This document shows positions 33,637 to 41,419 of a stretch of 64,000 bases of DNA, piece after piece; the stretch's first letter is position 1, and the number at the start of each line of letters is the position of its first letter. The notes beneath the pieces were generated by a model. The model was not told the origin of the DNA, searched no databases, and worked only from the letters and a program-made list of their open reading frames with translations. Source of the stretch: Paludibacteraceae bacterium (lineage in GTDB: Bacteria; Bacteroidota; Bacteroidia; Bacteroidales; Paludibacteraceae); NCBI GenBank assembly GCA_017439235.1, contig JAFSJN010000003.1:1-64000 (forward strand), written 5' to 3'. The position numbers were made by a program, and so were the translations under genes.

Positions 33637-36001
33637 TTCCGGTAAGAGTATAGATATGTTGATTACGGAGAATATATATCTGTCCGTCGATAAGTACTTT
33701 GCGGGCAGTAGTGTTGTTCGTCTCTTGTTGTGTGAACACCTTGTCGATGTCGGTAGTCACAGGCGCATAGTGCAACCATATACCGTCGAACGGGATGTTG
33801 TATTCGCGTTTCTCGGCCGAGGTGCTGAACGACAAGGTGATGAACTCCAATCGGACAGGATAGATAGCCATGTCGTTGGATGTTCCAAAGAGCGAGTCGA
33901 GGTCGATGACTATACTGTTCTCGCGGTCGGGGACGAGGTCGGTAGTAGCGTAGTTGAGGGTATTCACGCCGTTATTAGCACGCAGACCAATGGACACTTT
34001 TTGTATCAACTCGCCCTGCGGCGTGAAGCGCAGCTCCATCTGCTTAGGCGTAGCATAGAGGCAGGTGTCGGCCGTCAGTTTGATGTTTGCCTGTCGTCCG
34101 CCGGTGTAGTTGAGGTAGAGGACGGCCTTGCCCTGTGCATCGGTCATAAAGGCGGTATTCCACGCCGTAGACGAGGGTTTGACATTCCAACGTTGGTCAA
34201 TGCCCACCATCGTCTCCCAACGGTACGGACGACTCGTCGGCACTTCTACGCGTACTATCTGTTGTACTCTACTCTCGCCTAACGTGCCGGTGATGACGGT
34301 GCGGCCGTTGGCGCGACCGGTGAGTATACCGTCGGCCGAGACGGAGCAGACACTCTCATCTTCTACCTCCCACGTCAACGCTGCCGGCAGGATAGCTATC
34401 TCGTTGCGGTCAACAGTAGCCGTAATCTCGATAGGATATTGTGTATCGTCGCTGATGAGTATACTGTCCAGACGCAACGTCAGGTCGGCCTGGTCGGTCA
34501 TCTCCACACGCATCGTCAATTCGGCAGACTCATAGCGGGCGGTGAGCGTACCGTTGCCAGTGCATACGAAACGTCCGTCATCGGTCATATAACCCGCTTC
34601 GGGCGAACAGGTCAGCGTCACACCCGGCAGGTCTTTATTGACCAGCATACCATATTGATTGTATCCCAAGAAAGCAGGACGTACTACTCCGTAACGCGGC
34701 AGACGCAGCGTCGTCGACTTAGTGCGCATCTCGGTCACCACAGCATCGTCAGGTGCGGTAGAGAAGAGGAAGACACCGTTGCTCACGGCACGCGGCGTAC
34801 CTTCTGTCGTGGGGTTGAGGATGCGACCACCTAAGTTAAACTGCGCCGAACCGCCGCCATCAGCACCCATCGCATAACTGGCGCCAAAGTGGCGCAAGAT
34901 AGAACACATCTCGTGGGTGAACATGCCGGGCTTCTCCATCACCATCATCCACAATCGCTGATGGTCGGCACTCACGCCAAAGCCCGTACGCGGGTAGTTA
35001 CGGTTATTATATGCCTCTGCCCAGTTGCGGAAACGCAGACGATAGTCTTTCATCACCAAGCAGTTGCCGGCTGTCAGTTGGGCTATCGCCGGATACTCTT
35101 CCGTCCAGGCGGAATAGATGCCGATAGTAAAATGGATAGTGTCGCCAACGGCAGCCTGTTGCAAGAAGGCCTTGCGGTCACCACGCGCCTGCAGCACAGC
35201 CTGGTTCTCGCCTATCAGCGTTCCGCCGGTGGTATTCGAAGACACCACTACGCCGTGCATCTCTTTGTTTATCGCCCATGGACCGGTGATGTTAAGCACC
35301 ACTTCGTACAGGTCGTCCACGCTGCGGGTGGTCTTCGTACCCAGGTCGGAGTTAAACAATACTATCTCATTCTCGTTGGGGTTATTGCGATTACGGTTCG
35401 CCTCCCGCAACTTCTTAGAGGTGCTGCCGATGCGGACCTTGCTATTCCAACTGTACTGGTCAATCCAGGCCTTGCCGTCCGTGTCTAACATCAAGAAGCC
35501 CAGTTCCTGTTTCTGGTCCTCCTCACCTAAGCCCATCGAGGCAGCGACACCTAAACCCCAGTTGGTGATGGAGGCGCCTATCTTTCCGTTGCTCACCTGT
35601 CCCGTGCAAGCCACGCCTAACAAGCCCTCGGTTGCCGTCGTCTCCCAGAAGTTACAGTTCACTCCGCCTATGCTGCGGTGTCCCTCGGCATCCAGACGGG
35701 TATAGGTATTGGCCAGCAACTCGGTATTGCCGATAGTAGGCGAGTGGGTCTCTTCTACGCGGTTGTAGGGATTCGTCAAGTCCACGTCATAGATGTAACA
35801 ATGGCGCGTCGATGTGCTGTTGGTGATGTCGAAGCGGGTATACACGATGCCCGGTCCTACCTGATAACTCTCCAATGTATCTATGGTATATACCACCGTG
35901 TTGGAGTCAGCATCCACTTGGATATTTATCGATCCGGTCTGGGCACTCATCGTCGCCGCACCCATCACGGTCAAGAGCAGATAAAAGAATGTTTTTTTCA
36001 T
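33623..36001 (-). CDS. Secreted phosphodiester glycosidase-family protein with Big_2-like domain and C-terminal tag
   Basis: I chose the ATG at 36001 (MKKTFFYLLLTVMGAATMSA, 792 aa), 20 nt after the promoter. The central part has the NAGPA-like motifs NYPRTGFGVSAD, THEMCSILRHFGASYAMGADGGGSAQFNLGG (split here as ADGGGSAQFNLGG) and TPRAVSNGVFLFS, which identify the phosphodiester glycosidase family acting on GlcNAc-1-phosphodiesters or related bonds. A Big_2-like domain (SVSADGILTGRANGRTVITG) and beta-rich modules follow. The protein ends VLIDGQIYILRNQHIYTLTG, the short tag shared with the endonuclease and the 893-aa surface protein. It heads the operon with the MFS, pssA and endonuclease genes. 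Confidence 0.85.
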   Translation of the reverse strand: MKKTFFYLLLTVMGAATMSAQTGSINIQVDADSNTVVYTIDTLESYQVGPGIVYTRFDITNSTSTRHCYIYDVDLTNPYNRVEETHSPTIGNTELLANTYTRLDAEGHRSIGGVNCNFWETTATEGLLGVACTGQVSNGKIGASITNWGLGVAASMGLGEEDQKQELGFLMLDTDGKAWIDQYSWNSKVRIGSTSKKLREANRNRNNPNENEIVLFNSDLGTKTTRSVDDLYEVVLNITGPWAINKEMHGVVVSSNTTGGTLIGENQAVLQARGDRKAFLQQAAVGDTIHFTIGIYSAWTEEYPAIAQLTAGNCLVMKDYRLRFRNWAEAYNNRNYPRTGFGVSADHQRLWMMVMEKPGMFTHEMCSILRHFGASYAMGADGGGSAQFNLGGRILNPTTEGTPRAVSNGVFLFSTAPDDAVVTEMRTKSTTLRLPRYGVVRPAFLGYNQYGMLVNKDLPGVTLTCSPEAGYMTDDGRFVCTGNGTLTARYESAELTMRVEMTDQADLTLRLDSILISDDTQYPIEITATVDRNEIAILPAALTWEVEDESVCSVSADGILTGRANGRTVITGTLGESRVQQIVRVEVPTSRPYRWETMVGIDQRWNVKPSSTAWNTAFMTDAQGKAVLYLNYTGGRQANIKLTADTCLYATPKQMELRFTPQGELIQKVSIGLRANNGVNTLNYATTDLVPDRENSIVIDLDSLFGTSNDMAIYPVRLEFITLSFSTSAEKREYNIPFDGIWLHYAPVTTDIDKVFTQQETNNTTARKVLIDGQIYILRNQHIYTLTGNERH

Positions 36002-36020
36002 GGTCATCCAAATTAGCGTG

Positions 36021-36052
36021 CAAAGGTACAAAAAATATTGCATATATGCAAA
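36021..36052 (-). promoter_or_regulatory. Promoter of the glycosidase/MFS/pssA/endonuclease operon
   Basis: Minus-strand TTTG (complement of 36049-36052), a 20-nt spacer and TACCTTTG (complement of 36021-36028). The box ends 20 nt before the ATG at 36001 and decides that start. Confidence 0.88.
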
Positions 36053-36532
36053 TTTTATTGAGGATTTGTGATTTTTGATTTACGATTTAGGATTTTGGAT
36101 GCGCGATCACTCTCGGTTATCTCTCGGAGTTGCCTCGATGTTGGCAGGGAGTTGGCTCGATGTAGTCTCGATCACTCGCGTTCGGCAACACGATAGTGTC
36201 GTGTATTGTCTTGGATTGGCTCGATGCAGTCCTATTGCGGCCTCGGTGAAAGGTGGGTGTCGGATAGTATCCAACGGTAATGGACGCCATATTTGTAGGT
36301 GTCTAAATTGTCTAAATGTCTATTTTGTCCATTTATAAACAGCTCATAGTCTATTATTTAGGTCGGATTTAGACATTTAGACAGTTTAGACAACTTCGTC
36401 ATCCTACCTTTTTATACACACCATGTTTAATTTTTAATTACGCGGGCTGAATTAACATAGAGCGGATGGTATCCAGCAAAATGGACGAAGCCTTTTGAGC
36501 GGCGAATAGTATTCACCTATAATGGACGCTGC
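36053..36532. repeat. Gene-free 480-bp island edge with GATTTAGG words, CTCGATG words, inverted and direct repeats
   Basis: The left part (36057-36100) is the stuttered GATTTTTGATTTACGATTT sequence. From 36120 to 36225 CTCGATG/CTCGATC recurs five times, twice as TTGGCTCGATG. An imperfect 30-bp inverted repeat spans 36297-36393. Three diverged copies of a roughly 27-bp word occur at 36262-36287, 36463-36490 and 36502-36532, each with GGATRGTATCCA-like and AATGGACG parts. I see no gene. The stretch borders the restriction-modification gene and may be a remnant of a mobile or repetitive element. Confidence 0.6.
36297..36393. repeat. Imperfect 30-bp inverted repeat built of TGTCTAAA words
   Basis: The left arm (36297-36330) is GTGTCTAAATTGTCTAAATG followed by TCTATTTTGTCC. 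The right arm (36365-36393) is GGATTTAGACATTTAGACAG followed by TTTAGACAA. Right and left are reverse complements with a few mismatches, and each arm is itself a tandem of TGTCTAAA. It can form a long hairpin on either strand. Confidence 0.7.
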
Positions 36533-39500
36533 TTACTTATCTATCTCGCGCATGAGGCGGACGGTTTCTTGAAGGACGGAGATGATACGGCGGTAGTGTT
36601 GGATGTCATCGTATGAGAGTGTGCGCCCTTTGCGGTCTTTGAGCCATTTTTGCGCCGGTTGGTAGCCGCCGATGAACATTTCCCATGCTTCGGTTGGAAT
36701 ACAATCAAAACATTGCTCGTCATTGATCCATACATTTCCCGAATAGCCGTCATCTTTATTCCACTCCCAACGTAGATAATCCACTTGCATAGTTCCGGCA
36801 TTGGGGAAAAAAACAGGCGATTCCGGCACATTGTGCATCAAATGGAGTTCGCGGAGTTGATAGCCGAACGAGCTGAAATGTTCAAACTCAGTTTGGTCTT
36901 TCGGATAAGGAATACGCGGAAAGTCCACCTTGAGAAACTCCTTATATTTCGCACGATAGGCAGGTGAATGCAACACACCATAGATATAATCGAAGATGTC
37001 TTCAGGTGAAGCTTCTTTGCCGATGGTGGTATTAATTTGCGCCCAAATCTTCTCATCCAAATTCGCACGACGCTCCGTTTCTATAGAACCTTCCTCCGGA
37101 TAGAGGTAGAGGGGGAAGACGTAATCCCCACCTTGCATTCCGGAACATGACCAATAACGGAAATCGGAGATGGAGTCACTAACAAAGATAGGAGGAGTAT
37201 CATTAGGAAATCCCTTTTTGCACACTAATCCTATATTATTACCTCTCAAAAAATGGCACATATAATTTTCACGTCCCCAGTCTACCATATCTGGAGTGTA
37301 ATATATAAATTGAAAGTCTAAAGGACGATATTCGTATTTTTTAATAATTGTCTCGTGATTATTATTTTGGATTTTTCTCCTCGCTTCTGCTAATTTCCAA
37401 CCTCTCGAATCTCCAGGCAAATATTTCCCCTCTTTCTTTTTCCCGAAAAATATTTTACGAATTTCGTCGTCAGAATAATTTAAATCTGCAAATTTTTTAA
37501 TTCTTTTTAATAGTTCGTTTCGGTTTTGATCAATAACCAAGCCATCGCGTGCAGATACTACTCCTGTGACGTTTATTAGCATTAATTCATCAACACTAAA
37601 ACCTTCCTTGTATTCCTTTTCTCCCTTGGTATTTTGGGGAATAAAGAAATATAGAGGAGGAATCATATCCAGTTTTGTGTACTCTAAATTTTCAAAAGAA
37701 TTCCGTCTTAAAAAATCGTATTTAGAATCGCGGGTGCCCATTAAATCATAATAAAAGACTTCTGCTAAAGTGCCTTTCTTTTTCTGCCCTGTTTTGATAA
37801 AGATATTAATTGAAACACCAGTCATTATATCAAATACATTTTCATCTTTGCTTCCATCTATAGTAATTTCTTTTTTACGTGCATTTCCATGTAGATTAAG
37901 AATGAATACCTTGTCAAAACTCTGCAAAAGATGCCACCTCATGCCCCTGAAAGTAGGATTGTCCAAGAAACCATTATTGCAAATATAGGCAAGTACGCCC
38001 TCTTTATTTCTATCTACATAATACTGCCCTAAACGTATAAATTTACAATAATCATCGTTGAGCCAAATTTTGCGTTCTTGTAATGGCTGTACGCCTCCCG
38101 GCTCTTTCTTGTAATCACTAAGCAAGTTAGTAATCCATTCTCCGTTATTCTGCGATATGCCAGAATACGGCGGATTACCCATAACAATCATCACAGGAGC
38201 TTCTTTTTTGATTCGTGAAGCAGAATTAGCTTCCTCTGCCAAATAAAGTCCAAAAAGAGTGTTCGCGTCTTGGTTTGCTTCCTCTAAGGAGTTGGTCAAG
38301 AAGACTTTGAGACGTTGTTGGGCAGGAATACCAATCTCCATATCGAGTTTGAGATGGGCGATTGTATAAGGCGCCATCATCAGTTCGAAGCCATGTAAGC
38401 GCGGCAAGAGATGTTCGGGCACATAACTTGGCCAAGCGCCCATTTGTCCGCCAAGGTCACGTTTGATCTGTCGTACGGTCTCAGCAAGGAAAGTACCTGT
38501 TCCTGTTGCCGGATCAAGAACCTGTACACGATGAACGAGTTTCTTCTCTTTACGATGTTTGAGGTCTTGTTCTATCTCTTGTTCTATCTCCACTTTGGAG
38601 GTGTCAGCCAAACCCATCGGCAGTTGGAACTCCGTGCGCAGAATATCGTCCACGGCTCGCACAATAAACTCCACCACCGGTTGCGGAGTATAATAGACAC
38701 CACATTGTTTCTTGGCGGCAGGGTCATATTGGAACAAGAAATCTTCGTAGAAATGCAGCATCGGGTCGGTTTGTTGTGTGCTCTTTCCAAAGCCCTGCAT
38801 GATCTTCTCCATGTCGGTTGCTGCAAACGCGGAAACAAGGTCATCCACAATCCAAGCTATACGATCGTCCAAATCAAAGCCGGCTATCTGTTGGAAGATC
38901 TTGCGTAAGAAGGGGTTGGTTTTGGGAATGAGGTTCGCAGCCTCCGCACGTGTGAAATCGTCTGGCGTTTCGTCATGCAGACGTGCAGCAAACATACCAT
39001 ACGCGATAGTTTGCGCATAGATATCTGCAAAAGTTTTCGGCGTAATGTCATGGATAAGAACCTGTTGGAATGCCTGCATATAGCCGCGAAGTTCGGTGGG
39101 CGTGTCACCGTCTTGAATGAGTGCTTGCTCGATGATATCACGCAACAAACGCGCCTTACCCGCCATCAGTTGCGCTAACTTAGAAGCCGAAGTAATACGT
39201 TGTGGACGTGCATTTTTGATATGCTCCATGAGCGAGACAAAACGGTCTGCATCCGACAAACGGATTTTATTGCCTTGTATCTCCGCCAAGCGAACGGATT
39301 GTTGCCATTCGCCATGCTCGTACAGATGAAAATCCAGATAATCGGTAAAGATAATTGTATCCAACGAAGCCTTGTAGCGATCAAACTGCTCTTTGTTCTT
39401 TTTGCGTCCGTCGAGGTCGCCATCTTCAAGGTCTTTCGCTTCGATATAGGCAACCGGTAACTGCTTGTTCAGCAGCGTCAGATCAGGAGCACCACAGGCA

Positions 39501-39646
39501 ATATGGCTTTGCTCGTTGATAACTGTACAACCGGTACAGGCGCGTAAAAGTTGTGCTAAAGCAGGACGAAAAGAATGCTCGGTAGTGAGCCCCGTCTGAT
39601 ACAGTTTGTCAATCTCCTTGACATAAGCGGAGATAAATTCCTTCAT
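36533..39646 (-). CDS. Single-polypeptide Type ISP/IIG-like restriction-modification enzyme
   Basis: The 1037-aa protein combines a nuclease and a methyltransferase. Near residues 45-75, GAPDLTLLNKQ and VAYIEAKD form a PD-(D/E)XK nuclease core. A helical connector (about 150-300) leads to an adenine methyltransferase with motif X/I region GVYYTPQPVVEFIV, SAM-binding VLDPATGTGTFLAE and catalytic VMGNPPYSG. From about 560 to 900 the chain is lysine- and asparagine-rich and more AT-rich in DNA, as expected for a target-recognition domain. The C-terminus resembles the Type ISP specificity domain. No helicase motifs were found, so it is closer to Type IIG than to true Type ISP. It is monocistronic, without separate M or S genes. 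Confidence 0.88.
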   Translation of the reverse strand: MKEFISAYVKEIDKLYQTGLTTEHSFRPALAQLLRACTGCTVINEQSHIACGAPDLTLLNKQLPVAYIEAKDLEDGDLDGRKKNKEQFDRYKASLDTIIFTDYLDFHLYEHGEWQQSVRLAEIQGNKIRLSDADRFVSLMEHIKNARPQRITSASKLAQLMAGKARLLRDIIEQALIQDGDTPTELRGYMQAFQQVLIHDITPKTFADIYAQTIAYGMFAARLHDETPDDFTRAEAANLIPKTNPFLRKIFQQIAGFDLDDRIAWIVDDLVSAFAATDMEKIMQGFGKSTQQTDPMLHFYEDFLFQYDPAAKKQCGVYYTPQPVVEFIVRAVDDILRTEFQLPMGLADTSKVEIEQEIEQDLKHRKEKKLVHRVQVLDPATGTGTFLAETVRQIKRDLGGQMGAWPSYVPEHLLPRLHGFELMMAPYTIAHLKLDMEIGIPAQQRLKVFLTNSLEEANQDANTLFGLYLAEEANSASRIKKEAPVMIVMGNPPYSGISQNNGEWITNLLSDYKKEPGGVQPLQERKIWLNDDYCKFIRLGQYYVDRNKEGVLAYICNNGFLDNPTFRGMRWHLLQSFDKVFILNLHGNARKKEITIDGSKDENVFDIMTGVSINIFIKTGQKKKGTLAEVFYYDLMGTRDSKYDFLRRNSFENLEYTKLDMIPPLYFFIPQNTKGEKEYKEGFSVDELMLINVTGVVSARDGLVIDQNRNELLKRIKKFADLNYSDDEIRKIFFGKKKEGKYLPGDSRGWKLAEARRKIQNNNHETIIKKYEYRPLDFQFIYYTPDMVDWGRENYMCHFLRGNNIGLVCKKGFPNDTPPIFVSDSISDFRYWSCSGMQGGDYVFPLYLYPEEGSIETERRANLDEKIWAQINTTIGKEASPEDIFDYIYGVLHSPAYRAKYKEFLKVDFPRIPYPKDQTEFEHFSSFGYQLRELHLMHNVPESPVFFPNAGTMQVDYLRWEWNKDDGYSGNVWINDEQCFDCIPTEAWEMFIGGYQPAQKWLKDRKGRTLSYDDIQHYRRIISVLQETVRLMREIDK

Positions 39647-39672
39647 GGTAGCGCTTGTTTATGTTCGCTACC
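39647..39672 (-). promoter_or_regulatory. Hairpin abutting the RM start codon
   Basis: GGTAGCG (39647-39653) pairs perfectly with CGCTACC (39666-39672). On the mRNA this 7-bp stem ends at the base next to the ATG (39644-39646), so it would occupy the ribosome-binding region. A translational control role is inference. Confidence 0.5.
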
Positions 39673-39981
39673 TAAAGGGAGGTTATGGGGAGGCAAATAC
39701 CTAGAATACAAAAAGCGGGGGATCCGCTTATAATTCTGAAGGTATTTGGCCTAACCCCATCTAACATAAGTTTCACCCACGCTCAGTGGGCGTTTAACTT
39801 ATTCGATGTTAGAAGTTCTTCAAAATGGCCAAATTTTTCAGAATACCCGAATAAATAGCAAACGCTAATAAATTTTCTAATATGTCCTCCTGTTTAACGT
39901 CGGTGAGCGACGACCGCTTATTACGCCTGCATTAAAACGCATATATGAGTCCAACTCAAAATGTCAGTCACTGACTGACAA
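39673..39981. repeat. Structured gene-free spacer with nested hairpins
   Basis: The stretch contains no gene. Hairpin B has outer arms at 39681-39707 and 39733-39760 (related words ATGGGGAGGCAAATACCT and AGGTATTTGGCCTAACCCCA) and an inner stem AAGCGG/CCGCTT (39713-39729). Hairpin C (39760-39813) has arms TCTAACATAAGTT and AACTTATTCGATGTTAGA and an inner CCCAC/GTGGG. A third partial copy of the GGCCAAAT...CAGAAT word lies at 39828-39844. A TGTCAGTCA palindrome at 39962-39980 sits beside the next gene's stop. I recognise no named element. Confidence 0.6.
39962..39980 (-). terminator. Palindrome after the 76-aa gene
   Basis: TGTCAGTCACTGACTGACA is a near-perfect palindrome (9-bp half-sites around one base). 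It lies directly after the stop of the small gene in its direction of transcription and is followed by ATTTTGAG. It may act as a terminator or a protein-binding site. Confidence 0.35.
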
Positions 39982-40212
39982 TCAAGAACGATGTACCGCA
40001 TAACGATAAGGAGTTCTCATACGTTCATTACCCCAAGCATCAATGGTCTTCTCATCGATAGTCCCGTTATCCCACAAAGCATCAATTTGTTTTTGGGCCT
40101 TGTCTGCAAAATAACGCGCTAACATATTGCGGAAGTCCATATATTCGCCTTCCGTGTTGATGCCTCTTACTAAGTTGAGGACGTCTAATTGTGCCATCTG
40201 CATGTAACTCAT
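39982..40212 (-). CDS. Small protein of unknown function (76 aa)
   Basis: I chose the ATG at 40212, 27 nt after a good promoter. An in-frame ATG at 40203 is possible. The sequence is helix-rich and polar, with an N-terminal QMAQLDVLNLVRGINTEGEY and the C-terminal segment TIDEKTIDAWGNERMRTPYR. No signal peptide or membrane helix is present. I do not recognise the family with confidence; the size and charge would fit an antitoxin or small regulatory protein, but no toxin partner is adjacent. The promoter and codon use support a real gene. Confidence 0.75.
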   Translation of the reverse strand: MSYMQMAQLDVLNLVRGINTEGEYMDFRNMLARYFADKAQKQIDALWDNGTIDEKTIDAWGNERMRTPYRYAVHRS

Positions 40213-40238
40213 AATCGTTAGTTTTAGATTTTGCGCCG

Positions 40239-40270
40239 CAAAATTACAAAAATAAAATGACATACGCAAA
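40239..40270 (-). promoter_or_regulatory. Promoter of the 76-aa gene
   Basis: Minus-strand TTTG (complement of 40267-40270), a 20-nt spacer starting CGTATGTCA, and TAATTTTG (complement of 40239-40246). The box ends 27 nt before the ATG at 40212. Confidence 0.85.
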
Positions 40271-40325
40271 TATGTATGCCATTTTTATGCAGATTTGTTG
40301 TTTTGGATGACAAAGCCCCCACAAC

Positions 40326-40349
40326 GCTCCCGAACTACCACGAGGGAGC
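40326..40349 (-). terminator. Possible terminator of the folE operon
   Basis: GCTCCC (40326-40331) pairs with GGGAGC (40344-40349) with additional C/G pairing in the loop. It lies about 60 bp after the folE stop. The following sequence is G-rich rather than T-rich, so confidence is low. Confidence 0.3.
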
Positions 40350-40408
40350 ATCGTATCATACTATACCCTATATATACTTTGTATATATCCCGTGATTTTG
40401 GTTTTTCC

Positions 40409-40990
40409 CTACTCCCTTATCAAACGGAGGAACTCTTCGCGGGTCTCGGGACGGTTGAAGGCACCGGTGAAGTCGGAGGTGGTGGTGATGGAGTGTTGTT
40501 TCTCGGCACCACGCATCTGCATGCACAAATGCTCGGCTTCCACCACGACCATGACACCCAAGGGATTGAGGGTCTTCTGGATGCACTCTTTGATCTGGGT
40601 AGTCATACGCTCCTGGATCTGCAGACGACGCGCAAAGACATCCACTACGCGGGCAATCTTACTCAGCCCCGTAACGTTCTTACCATTAGGTATATACGCC
40701 ACATGCACCTTGCCAAAGAACGGCAACAGGTGATGCTCGCAGAGGGAATAGAAATCGATATTGCGCACTACCACCATCTGGCGATAGTCGGCCTCGAAGA
40801 GGGCGGAGCGAAGGATAGCTTCGGGATTCTCGTGATAGCCTTTGGTGACATACTGAAAAGCCTTGCCCACGCGTTCCGGCGTGCGCTGGAGACCTTGGCG
40901 TTGCGGGTCTTCGCCCAGCAGTTGAAGGATAGCGTGGATATGCTCGGCTATCTGTTGAGTAGTAGCGTTATCGGGAGTAAAAGATTGCAT
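40409..40990 (-). CDS. folE: GTP cyclohydrolase I
   Basis: FolE converts GTP to dihydroneopterin triphosphate, the first step of folate synthesis. The 193-aa length is normal for the type I enzyme. Zinc-binding and catalytic elements are clear: [15 protein letters not shown] (Cys and two His), [18 protein letters not shown], and [11 protein letters not shown] with the third zinc-ligand cysteine. The C-terminus ends FLRLIRE. It follows the SPOR gene by 1 bp and is the last of an SSS-kinase-SPOR-folE operon. Confidence 0.97.
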   Translation of the reverse strand: MQSFTPDNATTQQIAEHIHAILQLLGEDPQRQGLQRTPERVGKAFQYVTKGYHENPEAILRSALFEADYRQMVVVRNIDFYSLCEHHLLPFFGKVHVAYIPNGKNVTGLSKIARVVDVFARRLQIQERMTTQIKECIQKTLNPLGVMVVVEAEHLCMQMRGAEKQHSITTTSDFTGAFNRPETREEFLRLIRE

Positions 40991-40991
40991 A

Positions 40992-41414
40992 TTATTTAAC
41001 TTTTATCATCGTTCGTACAGGATAGGCTCCGGACTGCAGTTCCGGAAAGTCCCGGATAAGTATTTCTTTATAGGCTTGCGCCTCTTCTTTGGTCTGGAAA
41101 TTGCCCACTCTCACCTTCCAGAAAGGCTGCACGGGCTCGACATATACCGGTTGGTCGATACGGTCCTCAAGAAGAGCCTTGAGTGACTCAGCCTCCTGCT
41201 TGGCCTTATAAGGGTCGTTGGAGGAATATATCTGCACGCGCCATCCGGGCATCTCTTGTTCGCCACGCGTCAAGCCGGCGGTCTTATACTGCATGAGTTC
41301 GGTGAGCGCCGAGTCCTGATGGACAGTGACATTTTCCATATCTTGCAGGATGGCAGGATAAGGCAACGAGTCGTTGCCTAAAGCCATAAGAAGGATAAGC
41401 AGGAGTGTAGTCAT
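40992..41414 (-). CDS. SPOR-domain protein
   Basis: The 140-aa protein has a short hydrophobic N-terminus ([13 protein letters not shown]) that may be a signal peptide. A C-terminal SPOR domain (about 60-135) contains [19 protein letters not shown] and [23 protein letters not shown] domains bind denuded peptidoglycan at division sites. It is sandwiched between the nucleoside kinase (5-bp gap) and folE (1-bp gap) and is probably expressed with them. The cellular role beyond peptidoglycan binding is open. Confidence 0.88.
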   Translation of the reverse strand: MTTLLLILLMALGNDSLPYPAILQDMENVTVHQDSALTELMQYKTAGLTRGEQEMPGWRVQIYSSNDPYKAKQEAESLKALLEDRIDQPVYVEPVQPFWKVRVGNFQTKEEAQAYKEILIRDFPELQSGAYPVRTMIKVK

Positions 41415-41419
41415 AGCAA

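Noticed and set aside
33332..34282. 316-aa plus-strand ORF opposite the MFS and glycosidase genes
   Set aside because: It spans the junction of two clear minus-strand genes and shows no domain. It is treated as a shadow.
36262..36532. CRISPR-like repeats
   Set aside because: Three copies only, unequal spacing (about 200 and 12 bp) and strong divergence between copies; no cas genes nearby.
39760..39813. Integron attC or phage attachment site
   Set aside because: The hairpin is palindrome-like, but no integrase, cassette array or target duplication was found.
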